Translations under genes and position numbers: made by a program
Notes under the pieces: generated by a model
What the model was told of the DNA's origin: nothing
Databases searched by the model: none
Seen by the model: only the letters and a program-made list of their open reading frames with translations
Origin: Sediminihabitans luteus
GTDB taxonomy: Bacteria; Actinomycetota; Actinomycetes; Actinomycetales; Cellulomonadaceae
Assembly: GCF_002797595.1 (NCBI RefSeq)
Contig: NZ_PGFE01000005.1
Coordinates: 62,001 to 126,000, forward strand
Length of the DNA stretch: 64,000 nucleotides
Direction: 5' to 3'
In this document: piece by piece, positions 8,131 through 17,541 of the stretch
How the letters are laid out: each line of letters starts with the position of its first letter
Numbering within the stretch: position 1 is the stretch's first letter

Positions 8131-9160
8131 GCGCCGTGGGTCCTGCGGTGCTCGCCCGGACGACCAGCGTGGGCTCGAGCACGACCGCCCGGTGCACGTG
8201 GTCGGCACCGGCCCGCGCCTCGGCGAGCACGAGCTCCGCCCCGGCGCGTCCCATGGCCTCGCCGGGCTGCGCGACCGTGCTGATCGGGATGGGGGAGTCC
8301 CACGCCGCCTGGTTGTTGTCGTAGCCGACGACCGAGACCTGGCCGGGCACCTCGACGTCCGCCGCGGTCAGCGCGTGGACGATCCCCGCCGCAAGGAGGT
8401 CGGTGGCCGCGACGACGCCGTCGACCCGACCCGCGCGCACGTCCTCGACGAGACCCGTGCCGACCGCCCACCCGTCGGACCTGTTGACCCCGTCGGGCGT
8501 GATCGTGCGCACGTGGGTCGCGCCCGACGCGCTGACGACGTCGGTGAAGCCCCGCTCGCGGTGCCGGATCGGGTCGAGCGTCGTGGGCCCGCCGACGAAC
8601 ACGAGACGGCGTCGGCCCGTGTCGACGAGGTGCTGGGTCGCGAGGCGTCCGCCGAGGGCGTTGTCGACCGACACGCTGCACGAGCGGGCGACGGGCACCG
8701 CGAGGTTGAGCATGACGGTCGGCGCCGACCGGGGCGTCCCGCCGGCGATGGCCGCGTAGTGCTCCTCGTCGTTGAGCGTCAGCAGGATGCCGGCGACGCG
8801 GGCCTGCGTGAACGTGCGCAGGTAGCGCGACTCGCGCTCGAGCCGGGTGTCGCTGTTCGCGATCATGAGCGTGTGGTCCGCCTCCTCGGCCGCGGCCTCG
8901 GCGCCGCGGGCGACGTCGACGAAGAGCGAGTTGGCGAGGTCGGGCAGGATGATCCCGACGGTCCGGCTCGACCCGGCGGCGAGGGTCCGGGCGTTGCCGT
9001 CGGGCAGGTACTCGAGCATCGCCATCGCGCGCGCGACCTTCTCGGCCGTCGCCGCGGAGACCCGGTCGGGGTGGTTGAGCACGTTCGAGACCGTGCCGAG
9101 CGACACGCCCGCGAGCGCGGCGACGTCACCGATCGATGGTCGGGACCGGGGGTTGCCCAT
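8120..9160 (-). CDS. LacI-family transcriptional repressor of the rhamnoside operon
   Basis: The protein has 346 residues. The N-terminal helix-turn-helix (IGDVAALAGVSLGTVSNVLN) with hinge helix is followed by a periplasmic-binding-like effector domain (TVGIILPDLANSLFVDVARG; VSVVGYDNNQAAWDSP). ATG 9160 has AAGGAG at good spacing. The gene is divergent from a sugar ABC operon, and the 207-bp gap holds one perfect and one imperfect LacI-type operator, so it probably represses both itself and the operon until a rhamnose-containing sugar binds. Its 3' end overlaps the isomerase homologue by 11 bp. Confidence 0.9.
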   Translation of the reverse strand: MGNPRSRPSIGDVAALAGVSLGTVSNVLNHPDRVSAATAEKVARAMAMLEYLPDGNARTLAAGSSRTVGIILPDLANSLFVDVARGAEAAAEEADHTLMIANSDTRLERESRYLRTFTQARVAGILLTLNDEEHYAAIAGGTPRSAPTVMLNLAVPVARSCSVSVDNALGGRLATQHLVDTGRRRLVFVGGPTTLDPIRHRERGFTDVVSASGATHVRTITPDGVNRSDGWAVGTGLVEDVRAGRVDGVVAATDLLAAGIVHALTAADVEVPGQVSVVGYDNNQAAWDSPIPISTVAQPGEAMGRAGAELVLAEARAGADHVHRAVVLEPTLVVRASTAGPTALMR

Positions 9161-9202
9161 GGCTGCACGCTCCTTCTCGCTGCGCTGGGCAGCATAACGC
9201 TG

Positions 9203-9218
9203 ATTGATCCGCTTCATA
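9203..9218. promoter_or_regulatory. imperfect LacI-type operator near the repressor gene
   Basis: ATTGATCCGCTTCATA resembles the perfect operator at 9323-9338, with both half-sites recognisable. It lies 42 bp upstream of the LacI start, which would suit autoregulation or a loop with the main operator. Confidence 0.5.
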
Positions 9219-9287
9219 CGACGGTCGAATAGACCCACGTCAGCGAGCATCCCCGGCCATCGGCCGGATGTCGGGCGCCAGACCCGC

Positions 9288-9316
9288 TTGCCATCGACGT
9301 GTGCTGCACCATAGCC
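9288..9316 (+). promoter_or_regulatory. candidate promoter of the rhamnoside operon
   Basis: TTGCCA at 9288-9293 is followed after 17 bp by ATAGCC at 9311-9316 (or CATAGC after 16 bp). The predicted transcription start falls at the left edge of the 9323-9338 operator, so a bound repressor would block initiation or early elongation. Confidence 0.4.
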
Positions 9317-9322
9317 TCTCGG

Positions 9323-9338
9323 ATTGAAGCGCTTCAAT
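9323..9338. promoter_or_regulatory. perfect 16-bp palindromic LacI-family operator
   Basis: ATTGAAGCGCTTCAAT is a perfect palindrome with the central CG step typical of LacI/GalR operators. It is 29 bp upstream of the solute-binding protein start. The divergent LacI product is the obvious binder, though the second LacI at 17542 could also use it. Confidence 0.8.
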
Positions 9339-9367
9339 GGCGGAGCGACGACTTCAAGGAGGAAGTG

Positions 9368-10669
9368 ATGAACTCTCAGACCCAGCGTCGCTCGACGCTC
9401 GCAGTCACGGCGGTCGCAGCACTCGTGCTCAGCCTCACCGCCTGCTCGTCCGGCGGATCGGACGAGGCCGGATCGAAGGCCTCGGGGGACTTCGAGTACC
9501 TGTCCCTCGCCGAGAACACCTCGGTCAAGGACGCGCTCACGACGCTCAGCACGGGGGCCTGCGCGGCGCCCGAGGCGACGTCGGCGCTCACCGTCACGAC
9601 GCAGCCCCAGGCGAGCTTCGACCAGCAGCTCCAGCTCCTCGCCGGTCAGGGCGCGTTGCCGACCATCTTCGCCACGGGCAACTCGCCCGAGGTCATCAAG
9701 GACATCCACGGCGCCGGCCAGCTCGTCGACATCGGCGCCGAGCTCGACGAGCTCGGCAAGTCGGACGCGATCATCCCCGCGGCGCGCTCGACCATCGAGG
9801 CGCTCTACGACGGCGAGGACTACGTCCTGCCGACCGAGTTCAACGTCGAGGGCATCTGGTACAACAAGACGATCTTCGCCGACCAGGGCCTCACCGCCCC
9901 GACCACGTGGGACGAGCTCGTGTCCGACGCCGCGGCGCTCGCCGACGCCGGCGTGACGCCGCTCGCCGCGGCCGGCAAGGACGGCTGGCCGCTCACGCGT
10001 CTCGTCGGCAACTACATCTACCGCGAGCTCGGGCCGGACGCGCTGCAGAAGGTCGCCGACGGCGACGCGAAGCTCACCGACCCCGAGTACGTCGAGGCCG
10101 CGGCGAAGGTCGCCGAGCTCGGTGCCGCGGGCGGGTTCGGCCCGTCGGTCGGCTCGATCGACTACACGACCGCCATGAACCAGTTCCTCACCGGCAAGGC
10201 CGGCATGTACTACATGGGCAGCTGGGCGCTCGCGAACTTCAACGACGAGGCCCAGAACACGGTCGGCGCCGACAACATCGGCTTCGTGCCGTTCCCCGAC
10301 GTCGAGGGCGGGGTCGGCGACTCGACCCAGCTCGCGGCGAACATCGGCGTGCCGCTCGCGATGTCCGAGAGCACGTTCGACGACGGCGCGGCCGACTGGC
10401 TCGGCTGCATCGCGGACAACTTCGGCACGACCTCCCTGCAGGACCAGGGCGTCGTGACCGGGTTCGCCGCCGAGAAGGGCGACGACCTGCCGGCGCTGAC
10501 CTCGACGGTGCTCGACCAGATCGACCAGGCCGACACGACCGTCCTGTGGTTCGAGGCCCTGTTCAACCCCAAGGCGACCACGACGTCGACGTCGAACGCC
10601 CAGCTGCTCGTCACGGGGCAGATGAGCCCCGAGGACTTCATGGCGGCCGTCCAGGCCGACCTCGGCTGA
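9368..10669 (+). CDS. sugar ABC transporter solute-binding lipoprotein
   Basis: The protein has 433 residues. The signal peptide ends in the lipobox LTAC with Cys26, predicting attachment to the outer face of the membrane. The mature part is a family 1 extracellular solute-binding protein (EFNVEGIWYNKTIFADQGL, TTWDELVSDAAALADAGVTP, FLTGKAGMYYMGSWAL). AGGAGG precedes ATG 9368. It begins an operon with two permeases, an alpha-rhamnosidase and a GH3 enzyme, so the ligand is probably a rhamnose-containing oligosaccharide or glycoside; this is inference. A strong hairpin directly after the gene may keep its mRNA level above that of the permeases. Confidence 0.93.
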   Translation: MNSQTQRRSTLAVTAVAALVLSLTACSSGGSDEAGSKASGDFEYLSLAENTSVKDALTTLSTGACAAPEATSALTVTTQPQASFDQQLQLLAGQGALPTIFATGNSPEVIKDIHGAGQLVDIGAELDELGKSDAIIPAARSTIEALYDGEDYVLPTEFNVEGIWYNKTIFADQGLTAPTTWDELVSDAAALADAGVTPLAAAGKDGWPLTRLVGNYIYRELGPDALQKVADGDAKLTDPEYVEAAAKVAELGAAGGFGPSVGSIDYTTAMNQFLTGKAGMYYMGSWALANFNDEAQNTVGADNIGFVPFPDVEGGVGDSTQLAANIGVPLAMSESTFDDGAADWLGCIADNFGTTSLQDQGVVTGFAAEKGDDLPALTSTVLDQIDQADTTVLWFEALFNPKATTTSTSNAQLLVTGQMSPEDFMAAVQADLG

Positions 10670-10681
10670 CCTGATCCACCG

Positions 10682-10712
10682 CGCGGGCGCCCGTCGGCGA
10701 CGGGCGCCCGCG
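10682..10712 (+). terminator. 14-bp perfect hairpin between binding protein and permease
   Basis: The arms 10682-10695 and 10699-10712 are perfectly complementary around a GGC loop, with no T-tract after. Such hairpins after solute-binding protein genes often act as partial terminators or mRNA stabilisers that raise binding-protein yield over the permeases. Confidence 0.65.
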
Positions 10713-10734
10713 TACCCCGGAAAGTAGAGAACCC

Positions 10735-11619
10735 ATGCGACACGTCCTCGGCGACAAGCGCGCCATCGCACTCCTGCTCGGCCCCGCGCTCCTGGTCTAC
10801 ACGCTGGTCATGCTCGTCCCCGTCGTGTGGTCGTTCGGCTACACGTTCTTCGAGGGCAACGCGATCACCGGGTTCGAGCCGGTCGGCCTGGACAACTTCA
10901 CGCGCCTCCTGCACGACCCCGACGTCCGCACCGCGACGTGGTTCACGGTCCGGTTCGCCGTGCTGCTGACCCTCGTCCAGGTGATCGTCGGCTACCTGCT
11001 CGCGCTGTTCTACGTCTTCGTGCTGCGCAGGTCGTCGGGCATCGTGCGCACGCTCGTGTTCTTCCCCGTCGTGCTGCCCACGGTCGCGGTCGCGCTGCTG
11101 TTCCAGCAGCTCTTCGAGTCCGCCCCGCGCACGGGGCCGGTGAACGCGCTCCTCGAGGCGGTCGGCATCGGCAGCGTCGACTGGTTCGCGAGCGGGACGA
11201 CGGCCTTCTGGGTCATCATCGCGATGGAGACCTGGCGCTCGATGGGCTTCTACGCCGTGCTGCTCTACGCCGGCCTCGTGGACATCCCCGAGGAGACGCT
11301 CGAGTCGGCCCGCCTCGACGGCGCCTCCGGGTTCCGCCTCGTGCGCCACATCGTCGTGCCGCTCTCGCTCCCCGTGCTGCTGTCCGCCGTGATCTTCTCG
11401 ATCAACGGCACGCTCAAGGTCTTCGACTCCGTGCTCGCGCTGACCAACGGCGGCCCCGGCAACCAGACCACCCCGCTGACGCTGTACATGTACCAGACGT
11501 CGTTCACCTACGGCGAGTACGGCTACGGCAGCTCGATCGCGCTGCTGCTCACGATGTTCTGCCTCGTGGTGACCCTCGTGATCTTCCGTTCGAGCCGCCG
11601 CGACCTCACGAAGGCCTGA
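10735..11619 (+). CDS. sugar ABC transporter permease, MalF/UgpA type
   Basis: The protein has 294 residues with six predicted membrane segments. The EAA loop that contacts the ATPase is ETLESARLDGASGFRLVRHI, followed by VPLSLPVLLS. It is the first of two inner-membrane permeases fed by the lipoprotein upstream. No ATP-binding subunit is present in the operon. In actinobacteria a shared MsiK-type ATPase commonly energises such carbohydrate importers, so one is presumably encoded elsewhere. The next permease starts three bases after the stop. Confidence 0.92.
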   Translation: MRHVLGDKRAIALLLGPALLVYTLVMLVPVVWSFGYTFFEGNAITGFEPVGLDNFTRLLHDPDVRTATWFTVRFAVLLTLVQVIVGYLLALFYVFVLRRSSGIVRTLVFFPVVLPTVAVALLFQQLFESAPRTGPVNALLEAVGIGSVDWFASGTTAFWVIIAMETWRSMGFYAVLLYAGLVDIPEETLESARLDGASGFRLVRHIVVPLSLPVLLSAVIFSINGTLKVFDSVLALTNGGPGNQTTPLTLYMYQTSFTYGEYGYGSSIALLLTMFCLVVTLVIFRSSRRDLTKA

Positions 11620-11622
11620 CCC

Positions 11623-12534
11623 ATGTCCCAGACCATGACCCCCGCCCGCGTCACCCCGCCCCCGGCGCCCACCGACCGTCGTCAGCGTCGTCGCCGCCCG
11701 CCGCACGTCGTCCGACGCTCGATCTGGACCGGCGCGCTGACGGCCTTCGTGCTCGTGATCGTCGTGTACCCGCTCGTGTGGCTCGTGCTCGGCTCGCTCA
11801 AGACCCAGTCGGAGTTCCTGAACAACCCGACGTTCGCGCTGCCCGAGAGCTGGACGAACTTCTCCAACTACGTCACCGCCGTGACGGACGGCAACCTCGG
11901 CACGTACGCCCGCAACAGCGTCCTCGCGGTGTTCCCGTCGCTCGCCATCACGATCCTGCTGGGCGTCGCCGCCGGCTTCGCGCTCGAGGTCATGGTCTGG
12001 AAGGGGCGCGGCACGACGCTGCTGCTGTTCCTCGCCGGGATCATGGTGCCCGGGCAGATGATCCTGCTCCCGCTGTTCACGATGTACTTCGAGGTCGGGA
12101 TCACCGGCACGCTGTGGCCGCTGATCATCACCTACTCGGCGATCGGGCTGCCCCTGACGGTCTTCATGATGGCGACGTTCTTCCGCAACGTCCCGCGCGA
12201 GATCTTCGAGGCCGCGACGCTCGACGGCGCGAACATCTTCAGGACCTTCTTCTCGATCGGGCTGCCGCTCGTGCGCAACGCGATCTTCACGGTCGCGCTC
12301 GTGCAGTTCTTCTTCATCTGGAACGACCTGCTGATCGCCCTCACGTTCACCAACCGCGACGACCTGCGCACGATCCAGGTCGGTCTGCTGAACTTCCGCG
12401 GACAGTTCGGTCAGGTGGACTACGGGCCCACGTTCGCGGCGATCTGCCTCAACGTGTTCGGCACGCTCGCGATCTACCTGTTCCTCAACCAGCGGGTCAT
12501 GAAGGGCATGACCGCCGGATCGGTGAAGGGCTGA
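11623..12534 (+). CDS. sugar ABC transporter permease, MalG/UgpE type
   Basis: The protein has 303 residues with a basic cytoplasmic N-terminus (RRQRRRRPPHVVRR) and six predicted membrane segments. The EAA loop reads EIFEAATLDGANIFRTFFSI, followed by GLPLVRN. It pairs with the upstream permease to form the transmembrane channel. Its TGA overlaps the ATG of the rhamnosidase by one base (TGATG), which implies translational coupling between uptake and hydrolysis genes. Confidence 0.92.
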   Translation: MSQTMTPARVTPPPAPTDRRQRRRRPPHVVRRSIWTGALTAFVLVIVVYPLVWLVLGSLKTQSEFLNNPTFALPESWTNFSNYVTAVTDGNLGTYARNSVLAVFPSLAITILLGVAAGFALEVMVWKGRGTTLLLFLAGIMVPGQMILLPLFTMYFEVGITGTLWPLIITYSAIGLPLTVFMMATFFRNVPREIFEAATLDGANIFRTFFSIGLPLVRNAIFTVALVQFFFIWNDLLIALTFTNRDDLRTIQVGLLNFRGQFGQVDYGPTFAAICLNVFGTLAIYLFLNQRVMKGMTAGSVKG

Positions 12535-15191
12535 TGCCCGGCGCCGTCGACCTGCGCGTCGAGCACCGGCCCGACGGCCTCGGCGTCGGGGACCGCAGCC
12601 CGCGGCTGAGCTGGCGGCTCGAGGGCCTCCCGCACGGCGTCGAGCAGGTCGCGCACGAGATCGAGGTCGCCCGCGACGGGGACGAGACGTCCCGCACCAC
12701 GGGGCACGGGTCCGGCACGTCGCTCGTGGACTGGCCCGGGGCGCCCCTGCGCAGCCGCGAGCGGTCGCACGTGCGCGTGCGCTCGACGCTCTCGGACGGC
12801 ACGACGACGCCGTGGACCCCGCCGCTCGTGGTCGAGGCCGGACTCGACCCGCAGGACTGGGCCGAGCCGTTCGTCTCGCCCTCGACCGAGGCGTCGGCCG
12901 ACGGTCCGCGGCCCGCGCACCTGCTGCGCGCCCGGCTCGACGTGCCCGCCTGGGCCGTCCGGGTGCGCGCCTACGTGACCGCGCACGGCGTGCACGAGCT
13001 CGAGGTCGACGGCGAGCGCCTGGGCGACGACGAGCTCGCACCGGGGTGGAGCAGCTTCGAGCACCGGCTGCGCTACCGGACGATCGACCTCGACGACGTC
13101 GTGCGTCCCGGCACCGGGTCGGTGCTCGGGGTGTGGCTCGCGGACGGCTGGTACCGCGGCCGCCTCGGGTTCAACGGCGGCCTGTGGGACGTCTACGGGC
13201 GCGACGTCGCCGTCCTCGTCCAGGTCGAGGCGCACCGGGCGGACGGCCGGGTCGAGCGGCTGCCGCTCGAGTGGCGCACCGCGCCGGCCCCGGTCGTGGC
13301 GACCGGGCTCTACGAGGGCGAGACGCACGACGCGCGGCTCGAGCAGCCCGGGTGGTCGCTCCCCGGGTTCGACGACTCGGCGTGGGAGGTACCCACGACC
13401 CTCCCGCGCGAGCTGTTCACGCACGCGCTCGAGGAGCCGCCCGGGCCGCCCGTGCGGGTCACCGAGGTGCTGCGCCCGGTCGCGGTCGAACGCCGCCCCG
13501 ACGGCCGCGTGCGGCTCGACTTCGGCCAGAACGTCTCGGGCCGGCTGCGCGTGAGCGCCGCCGCGCCGCGGGGGCACGTGCTGCGCCTGCACCACGCCGA
13601 GGTGCTCGAGGGCGACGCGCTGGGAGTGCGTCCGCTGCGCTCGGCGACCTCGGTCGACACGTACGTGTTCGCCGGGACCGGCGAGGAGACCTGGACCCCG
13701 CGGTTCACGCTGCACGGGTTCCGGTACGCCGAGCTCGAGGGGTGGCCCGACGGCGCGGACCCCTCGACCGTCGAGGCGCTCGTCGTGCACTCCGCGATGA
13801 CCCGCACCGGCTGGTTCGCGTCGTCCGACCCGCTGCTCGACCGGTTCCACGAGAACGTCGTGTGGAGCATGCGCGACAACTTCGTCGACCTGCCGACCGA
13901 CTGCCCGCAGCGCGACGAGCGTCTCGGCTGGACCGGGGACATCCAGGTGTTCGCCCCCGCGGCGGCGTTCCTGCACGACAGCACGGGCGTGCTGCTGAGC
14001 TGGTTGCGTGACCTCGGGGCCGAGCAGCGCGCGCAGGGGACCGTGCGCAACTTCCACCCGTGGCTCGAGTGCGGGTTCCCGGCGGAGCCCGCGGCGGCCT
14101 GGGGGGACGCCGCGGTGATCGTCCCGTGGACGCTGTACGAGCGCACGGGCGACCTGCGGATCCTGCGCGACCACGTCGCCAGCATGGCCGCATGGGTCGA
14201 CCAGGTGGACGCCCTCACGGGCGGCACGGGCCTGTGGGACTCGGGCTTCCAGCTCGGGGACTGGCTCGACCCGGCCGCCCCGCCCACGCGTCCCGGCGAC
14301 TCCGCGACCGACGCGCACCTCGTCGCGACGGCGTACCACGCGCGGTCCGCCGCGCTCGTGGCCCGCACGTACGAGCTCCTCGACGAGCCCGCGCAGGCCG
14401 ACCGGTGCGCCGCGATCGCGGACCGTGCGCGGGCCGCCTTCCGGTCGACGTTCGTCTCGCCCGCGGGCCGCGTGGTGAGCGACACGGTCACCGCGCTGTC
14501 GGTCGCGATCTGCTTCGACCTCCTCGACGAGCGGCAGCTCGCCGTCGCCGGGGCGCGGCTCGTCGAGAAGGTCGTCGAGAGCGACCACCGGATCAGCACG
14601 GGGTTCGTCGGGACGCCGCTCGTGTGCGACGCGCTCGCCCGCACCGGTTCCCCCGACACGGCCTACCACCTGCTCCTGCAGACGGCGTGCCCGTCGTGGC
14701 TGTACCCGGTCACCATGGGCGCGACCACCGTGTGGGAGCGCTGGGACTCGATGCTGCCGGACGGCACGATCAACCCCGGCGAGATGACGTCGTTCAACCA
14801 CTACGCGCTCGGGGCCGTCGTCGACCACCTGCACCGCGTCGTGGGCGGCCTCGCGCCGGCCGCGCCCGGCTACCGGCACGTGCTGTTCGCGCCGGTCCCG
14901 GGGGGCGGGCTGACGCACGCGTCGGCCGAGCACCTCTCGCCCCAGGGGATGGTCCGCTCGGCCTGGCGCCGCGAGGGCGACGTCCTGCACCTGACCGTCG
15001 AGGTCCCGCCCGGGGCACGGGGAACGGTGCGCCTGCCCGACGGCTCGGCGCCCGTCGAGGTCGGCCCGGGGACCAGCACGCACGCGTGCCGCGTGCGGCC
15101 CGCGGTCGACGACCCGGTCGCGCCCCGGCGCTGGAACGTCCACGATCCGCAGGAGAGGCAGCAGATGATCCGCGAGGGGGTCGCGTCATGA
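12534..15191 (+). CDS. GH78 alpha-L-rhamnosidase
   Basis: The protein has 885 residues and no signal peptide, so it is probably cytoplasmic and acts on imported rhamnosides. Beta domains in the first half (FGQNVSGRLRVSAAAPRGHV, LHGFRYAELEGWP) precede an (alpha/alpha)6 barrel. The barrel carries the family signature DCPQRDERLGWTGD, with Glu462 as the probable general acid. WERWDSMLPDGTINPGE contains Glu735, the probable base, with His756 in FNHYALG at the usual 21-residue spacing. It releases terminal alpha-L-rhamnose from glycosides or polysaccharide fragments by inversion. The gene overlaps its neighbours on both sides (TGATG upstream, ATGA downstream). Confidence 0.92.
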   Translation: MPGAVDLRVEHRPDGLGVGDRSPRLSWRLEGLPHGVEQVAHEIEVARDGDETSRTTGHGSGTSLVDWPGAPLRSRERSHVRVRSTLSDGTTTPWTPPLVVEAGLDPQDWAEPFVSPSTEASADGPRPAHLLRARLDVPAWAVRVRAYVTAHGVHELEVDGERLGDDELAPGWSSFEHRLRYRTIDLDDVVRPGTGSVLGVWLADGWYRGRLGFNGGLWDVYGRDVAVLVQVEAHRADGRVERLPLEWRTAPAPVVATGLYEGETHDARLEQPGWSLPGFDDSAWEVPTTLPRELFTHALEEPPGPPVRVTEVLRPVAVERRPDGRVRLDFGQNVSGRLRVSAAAPRGHVLRLHHAEVLEGDALGVRPLRSATSVDTYVFAGTGEETWTPRFTLHGFRYAELEGWPDGADPSTVEALVVHSAMTRTGWFASSDPLLDRFHENVVWSMRDNFVDLPTDCPQRDERLGWTGDIQVFAPAAAFLHDSTGVLLSWLRDLGAEQRAQGTVRNFHPWLECGFPAEPAAAWGDAAVIVPWTLYERTGDLRILRDHVASMAAWVDQVDALTGGTGLWDSGFQLGDWLDPAAPPTRPGDSATDAHLVATAYHARSAALVARTYELLDEPAQADRCAAIADRARAAFRSTFVSPAGRVVSDTVTALSVAICFDLLDERQLAVAGARLVEKVVESDHRISTGFVGTPLVCDALARTGSPDTAYHLLLQTACPSWLYPVTMGATTVWERWDSMLPDGTINPGEMTSFNHYALGAVVDHLHRVVGGLAPAAPGYRHVLFAPVPGGGLTHASAEHLSPQGMVRSAWRREGDVLHLTVEVPPGARGTVRLPDGSAPVEVGPGTSTHACRVRPAVDDPVAPRRWNVHDPQERQQMIREGVAS

Positions 15192-17539
15192 CCGCACAGG
15201 TGCCCGCCCCGGTGCCGGACGACGTCGCGGACGTCGCGCGGCCCGGCGACGTCCGCCCGGCCGCGGTCGCGCTGGTCGGTGCCGCGATGGCGAGCACCGT
15301 GCCGGGGGCCGACCGGCCGGAGCTCGTGCTCGCGGACGGACCGAGCGGCCTCGCGATGAACCTGCCCGACTTCTCGGGCAAGGTGCCGGCGACGAGCTTC
15401 CCCGCGCCCGTCGCGCTCGCCTCGACCTGGGACGTCGACCTCGTCCAGGAGGTCGCCGCGGCGATCGGCACCGAGGCGCGCGCCGCGGGCGCGCACGTGC
15501 TGCTCGGACCGTCGGTCAACATCAAGCGGTCGCCGCTCGGCGGGCGCAACTTCGAGTACTACGCGGAGGACCCGCACCTCGCGGGGCGCGTCGGCGCGGC
15601 GTTCGTGCGCGGCGTCCAGTCGGCCGGCGTCGGCGCGTGCGTCAAGCACTTCGCCGTCAACAGCCAGGAGACGGACCGCATGCGCGTGAGCGCCGAGCTC
15701 TCCGAGCGGGCGCTGCGCGAGATCTACCTGCCGGCGTTCGAGCAGGTCGTGACGACGTCGGCACCGGCCATGGTCATGGCCTCGTACAACCGGGTGGGGG
15801 GCGTGCACGCCGCCCAGCACCCCGGCCTGCTGACGGGCGTGCTGCGCGACGAGTGGGGCTTCGACGGCGTCGTCGTCTCCGACTGGGGCGCGGTCGACGA
15901 CCCGGTCGCGGCCGTCGCCGCCGGCTGCGACCTGCAGATGCCCGGCCCCGCGCCCGCCGCCGTCGACGCGATCGTCACCGCGGTCGCCGACGGGGACCTC
16001 CCGCGCTCCGCGGTCGACACGGCCGTCGCGCGTCTCGACGCGGTCGCGCGCCGCTGGGGCGCCGGGTCCGCGCCCGCGGACGACGACGGGGACCGCGCGG
16101 CGCGGCACGTGGCACTCGCCCGCCGTGCGGCCGCCGCGTCGTTCGTGCTCCTGCGCAACGAGGGCGAGACGCTGCCGCTCACCGGGCAGGGCGAGCTGCT
16201 CGTCGTCGGCGCCCTGGCGCGCGCGCCGCGCCGCGAGGGCGGCGGCAGCGCCGAGGTCGTGGGCACGAGCGCCGACACCCCGTGGGACGCTCTCGAGGCG
16301 GCCTGGCCCGGACCGAGCGCGTTCGCGCCGGGCTACGGTCCCGCTGACGGCGCTGACGGCGCTGACGGCGCCGGTGGTCCGAAGACGGACGAGGACGCGG
16401 GCACGAACAGCGACACGAGCACCGACACCGCCGCACGGGCCGCACGGTTGCGCGACGAGGCCGTCGCGCGGGCGCGCGGGGCGAGCGCGGTCGTGCTCGT
16501 GGTCGGCACGCCGTCGGGCGAGGACAGCGAGGGCTCCGACCGCACGACGATCGACCTCCCGGCCGATCAGGTCGCGCTGATCGAGGCGCTCGCGGCGACC
16601 GGTACGCCGATGACGGTCGTGGTCAACGCGGGCGGCGTCGTCGCGATGCCGTGGCGCGAGAGCGTCGGCGCGGTCCTCGCCGCGTGGCTCCCGGGCTGCG
16701 CGGGCGGGGCGGCGCTCGCGGACGTCCTGCTCGGCGTGGTCGGCCCCTCGGGGCGCCTCGCGGAGACGGTGCCGCTCGCGATCGAGGACACGCCCGCCTG
16801 GCCGGGGTTCCCCGCGAGCGACGGGCGCGCGCTGCACGGCGAGGGGGTCCTCGTCGGGTACCGCTGGTACGACCGGGCCGACCGTGCCGTCGCCTACCCG
16901 TTCGGGCACGGGCTGACGTACACCCGGTTCGGGTACGGCGCACCGACCGTGACGGCGGCGGACGACGCGCACGTCGTCCTCGCGTTCGACCTGACCAACC
17001 GCGGCGACCGGGCCGGTGCCGAGGTCTGGCAGGTCTACGTGAGCGACCCCCAGGACGTCGCGGACCGTGAGGTCCGGCGCCTGGCGGCGTTCGGGCGCGT
17101 CGAGCTCGCACCCGGCGCGTCGCGCACGGTCGAGGTCGTGCTCGACCGGCGGGCGTTCGCGCGCTGGGACGACCGGACGCACGGCTGGGCGGTATCGGCG
17201 GGCGAGCACGTCGTCGCGGTCGGGGCGTCGTCGCGAGACCTGCGCGGCGAGGTGGGCGTCCACCGCGAGGGCGACCACGCGCGCCCCACGCTCACGGAGG
17301 GCTCGACGCTGCGGGAGTGGCTGACCGACGACCTCGCCGGGCCGCTGCTCCTCGCCGAGGCGGGCCGCCGCGACCCGAGCGGCGCGTCGGTCGGGTTCCT
17401 GAGCGACCCGACGGTGCGCCAGATGATCGGCGACATGCCCGTGCACCGGCTGTTCGACGGCCCGGCCCCCGCGCTGGGGCCCGCGCTGCTCGACGCGGTG
17501 CGCGACGGGATCGCCGCGGAGCCTCGCCCCGGGGGCTGA
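15188..17539 (+). CDS. GH3 glycoside hydrolase (beta-glucosidase type)
   Basis: The protein has 783 residues and no signal peptide. The N-terminal TIM-barrel domain includes KHFAVNSQETDR and the nucleophile Asp232 in VVVSDWGAVDD. The alpha/beta sandwich follows (LLVVGALA, NAGGVVAMPW), then a fibronectin III-like domain near 600-690, and a C-terminal extension of about 90 residues. An acidic linker near residue 385-410 contains three ADG repeats encoded by three copies of a 9-bp repeat. Coupled to the rhamnosidase by an ATGA overlap, it would cleave the beta-linked glucose left after rhamnose removal, for example from rutinosides; the exact substrate is inferred. Confidence 0.9.
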   Translation: MTAQVPAPVPDDVADVARPGDVRPAAVALVGAAMASTVPGADRPELVLADGPSGLAMNLPDFSGKVPATSFPAPVALASTWDVDLVQEVAAAIGTEARAAGAHVLLGPSVNIKRSPLGGRNFEYYAEDPHLAGRVGAAFVRGVQSAGVGACVKHFAVNSQETDRMRVSAELSERALREIYLPAFEQVVTTSAPAMVMASYNRVGGVHAAQHPGLLTGVLRDEWGFDGVVVSDWGAVDDPVAAVAAGCDLQMPGPAPAAVDAIVTAVADGDLPRSAVDTAVARLDAVARRWGAGSAPADDDGDRAARHVALARRAAAASFVLLRNEGETLPLTGQGELLVVGALARAPRREGGGSAEVVGTSADTPWDALEAAWPGPSAFAPGYGPADGADGADGAGGPKTDEDAGTNSDTSTDTAARAARLRDEAVARARGASAVVLVVGTPSGEDSEGSDRTTIDLPADQVALIEALAATGTPMTVVVNAGGVVAMPWRESVGAVLAAWLPGCAGGAALADVLLGVVGPSGRLAETVPLAIEDTPAWPGFPASDGRALHGEGVLVGYRWYDRADRAVAYPFGHGLTYTRFGYGAPTVTAADDAHVVLAFDLTNRGDRAGAEVWQVYVSDPQDVADREVRRLAAFGRVELAPGASRTVEVVLDRRAFARWDDRTHGWAVSAGEHVVAVGASSRDLRGEVGVHREGDHARPTLTEGSTLREWLTDDLAGPLLLAEAGRRDPSGASVGFLSDPTVRQMIGDMPVHRLFDGPAPALGPALLDAVRDGIAAEPRPGG

Positions 17540-17541
17540 GC

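Noticed and set aside
10827-12533. Upstream in-frame extension of the rhamnosidase through both permease genes.
   Set aside because: The extension reads as Arg/His/Pro-rich shadow sequence. The true start is the TGATG junction at 12534, where GH78 homology begins.
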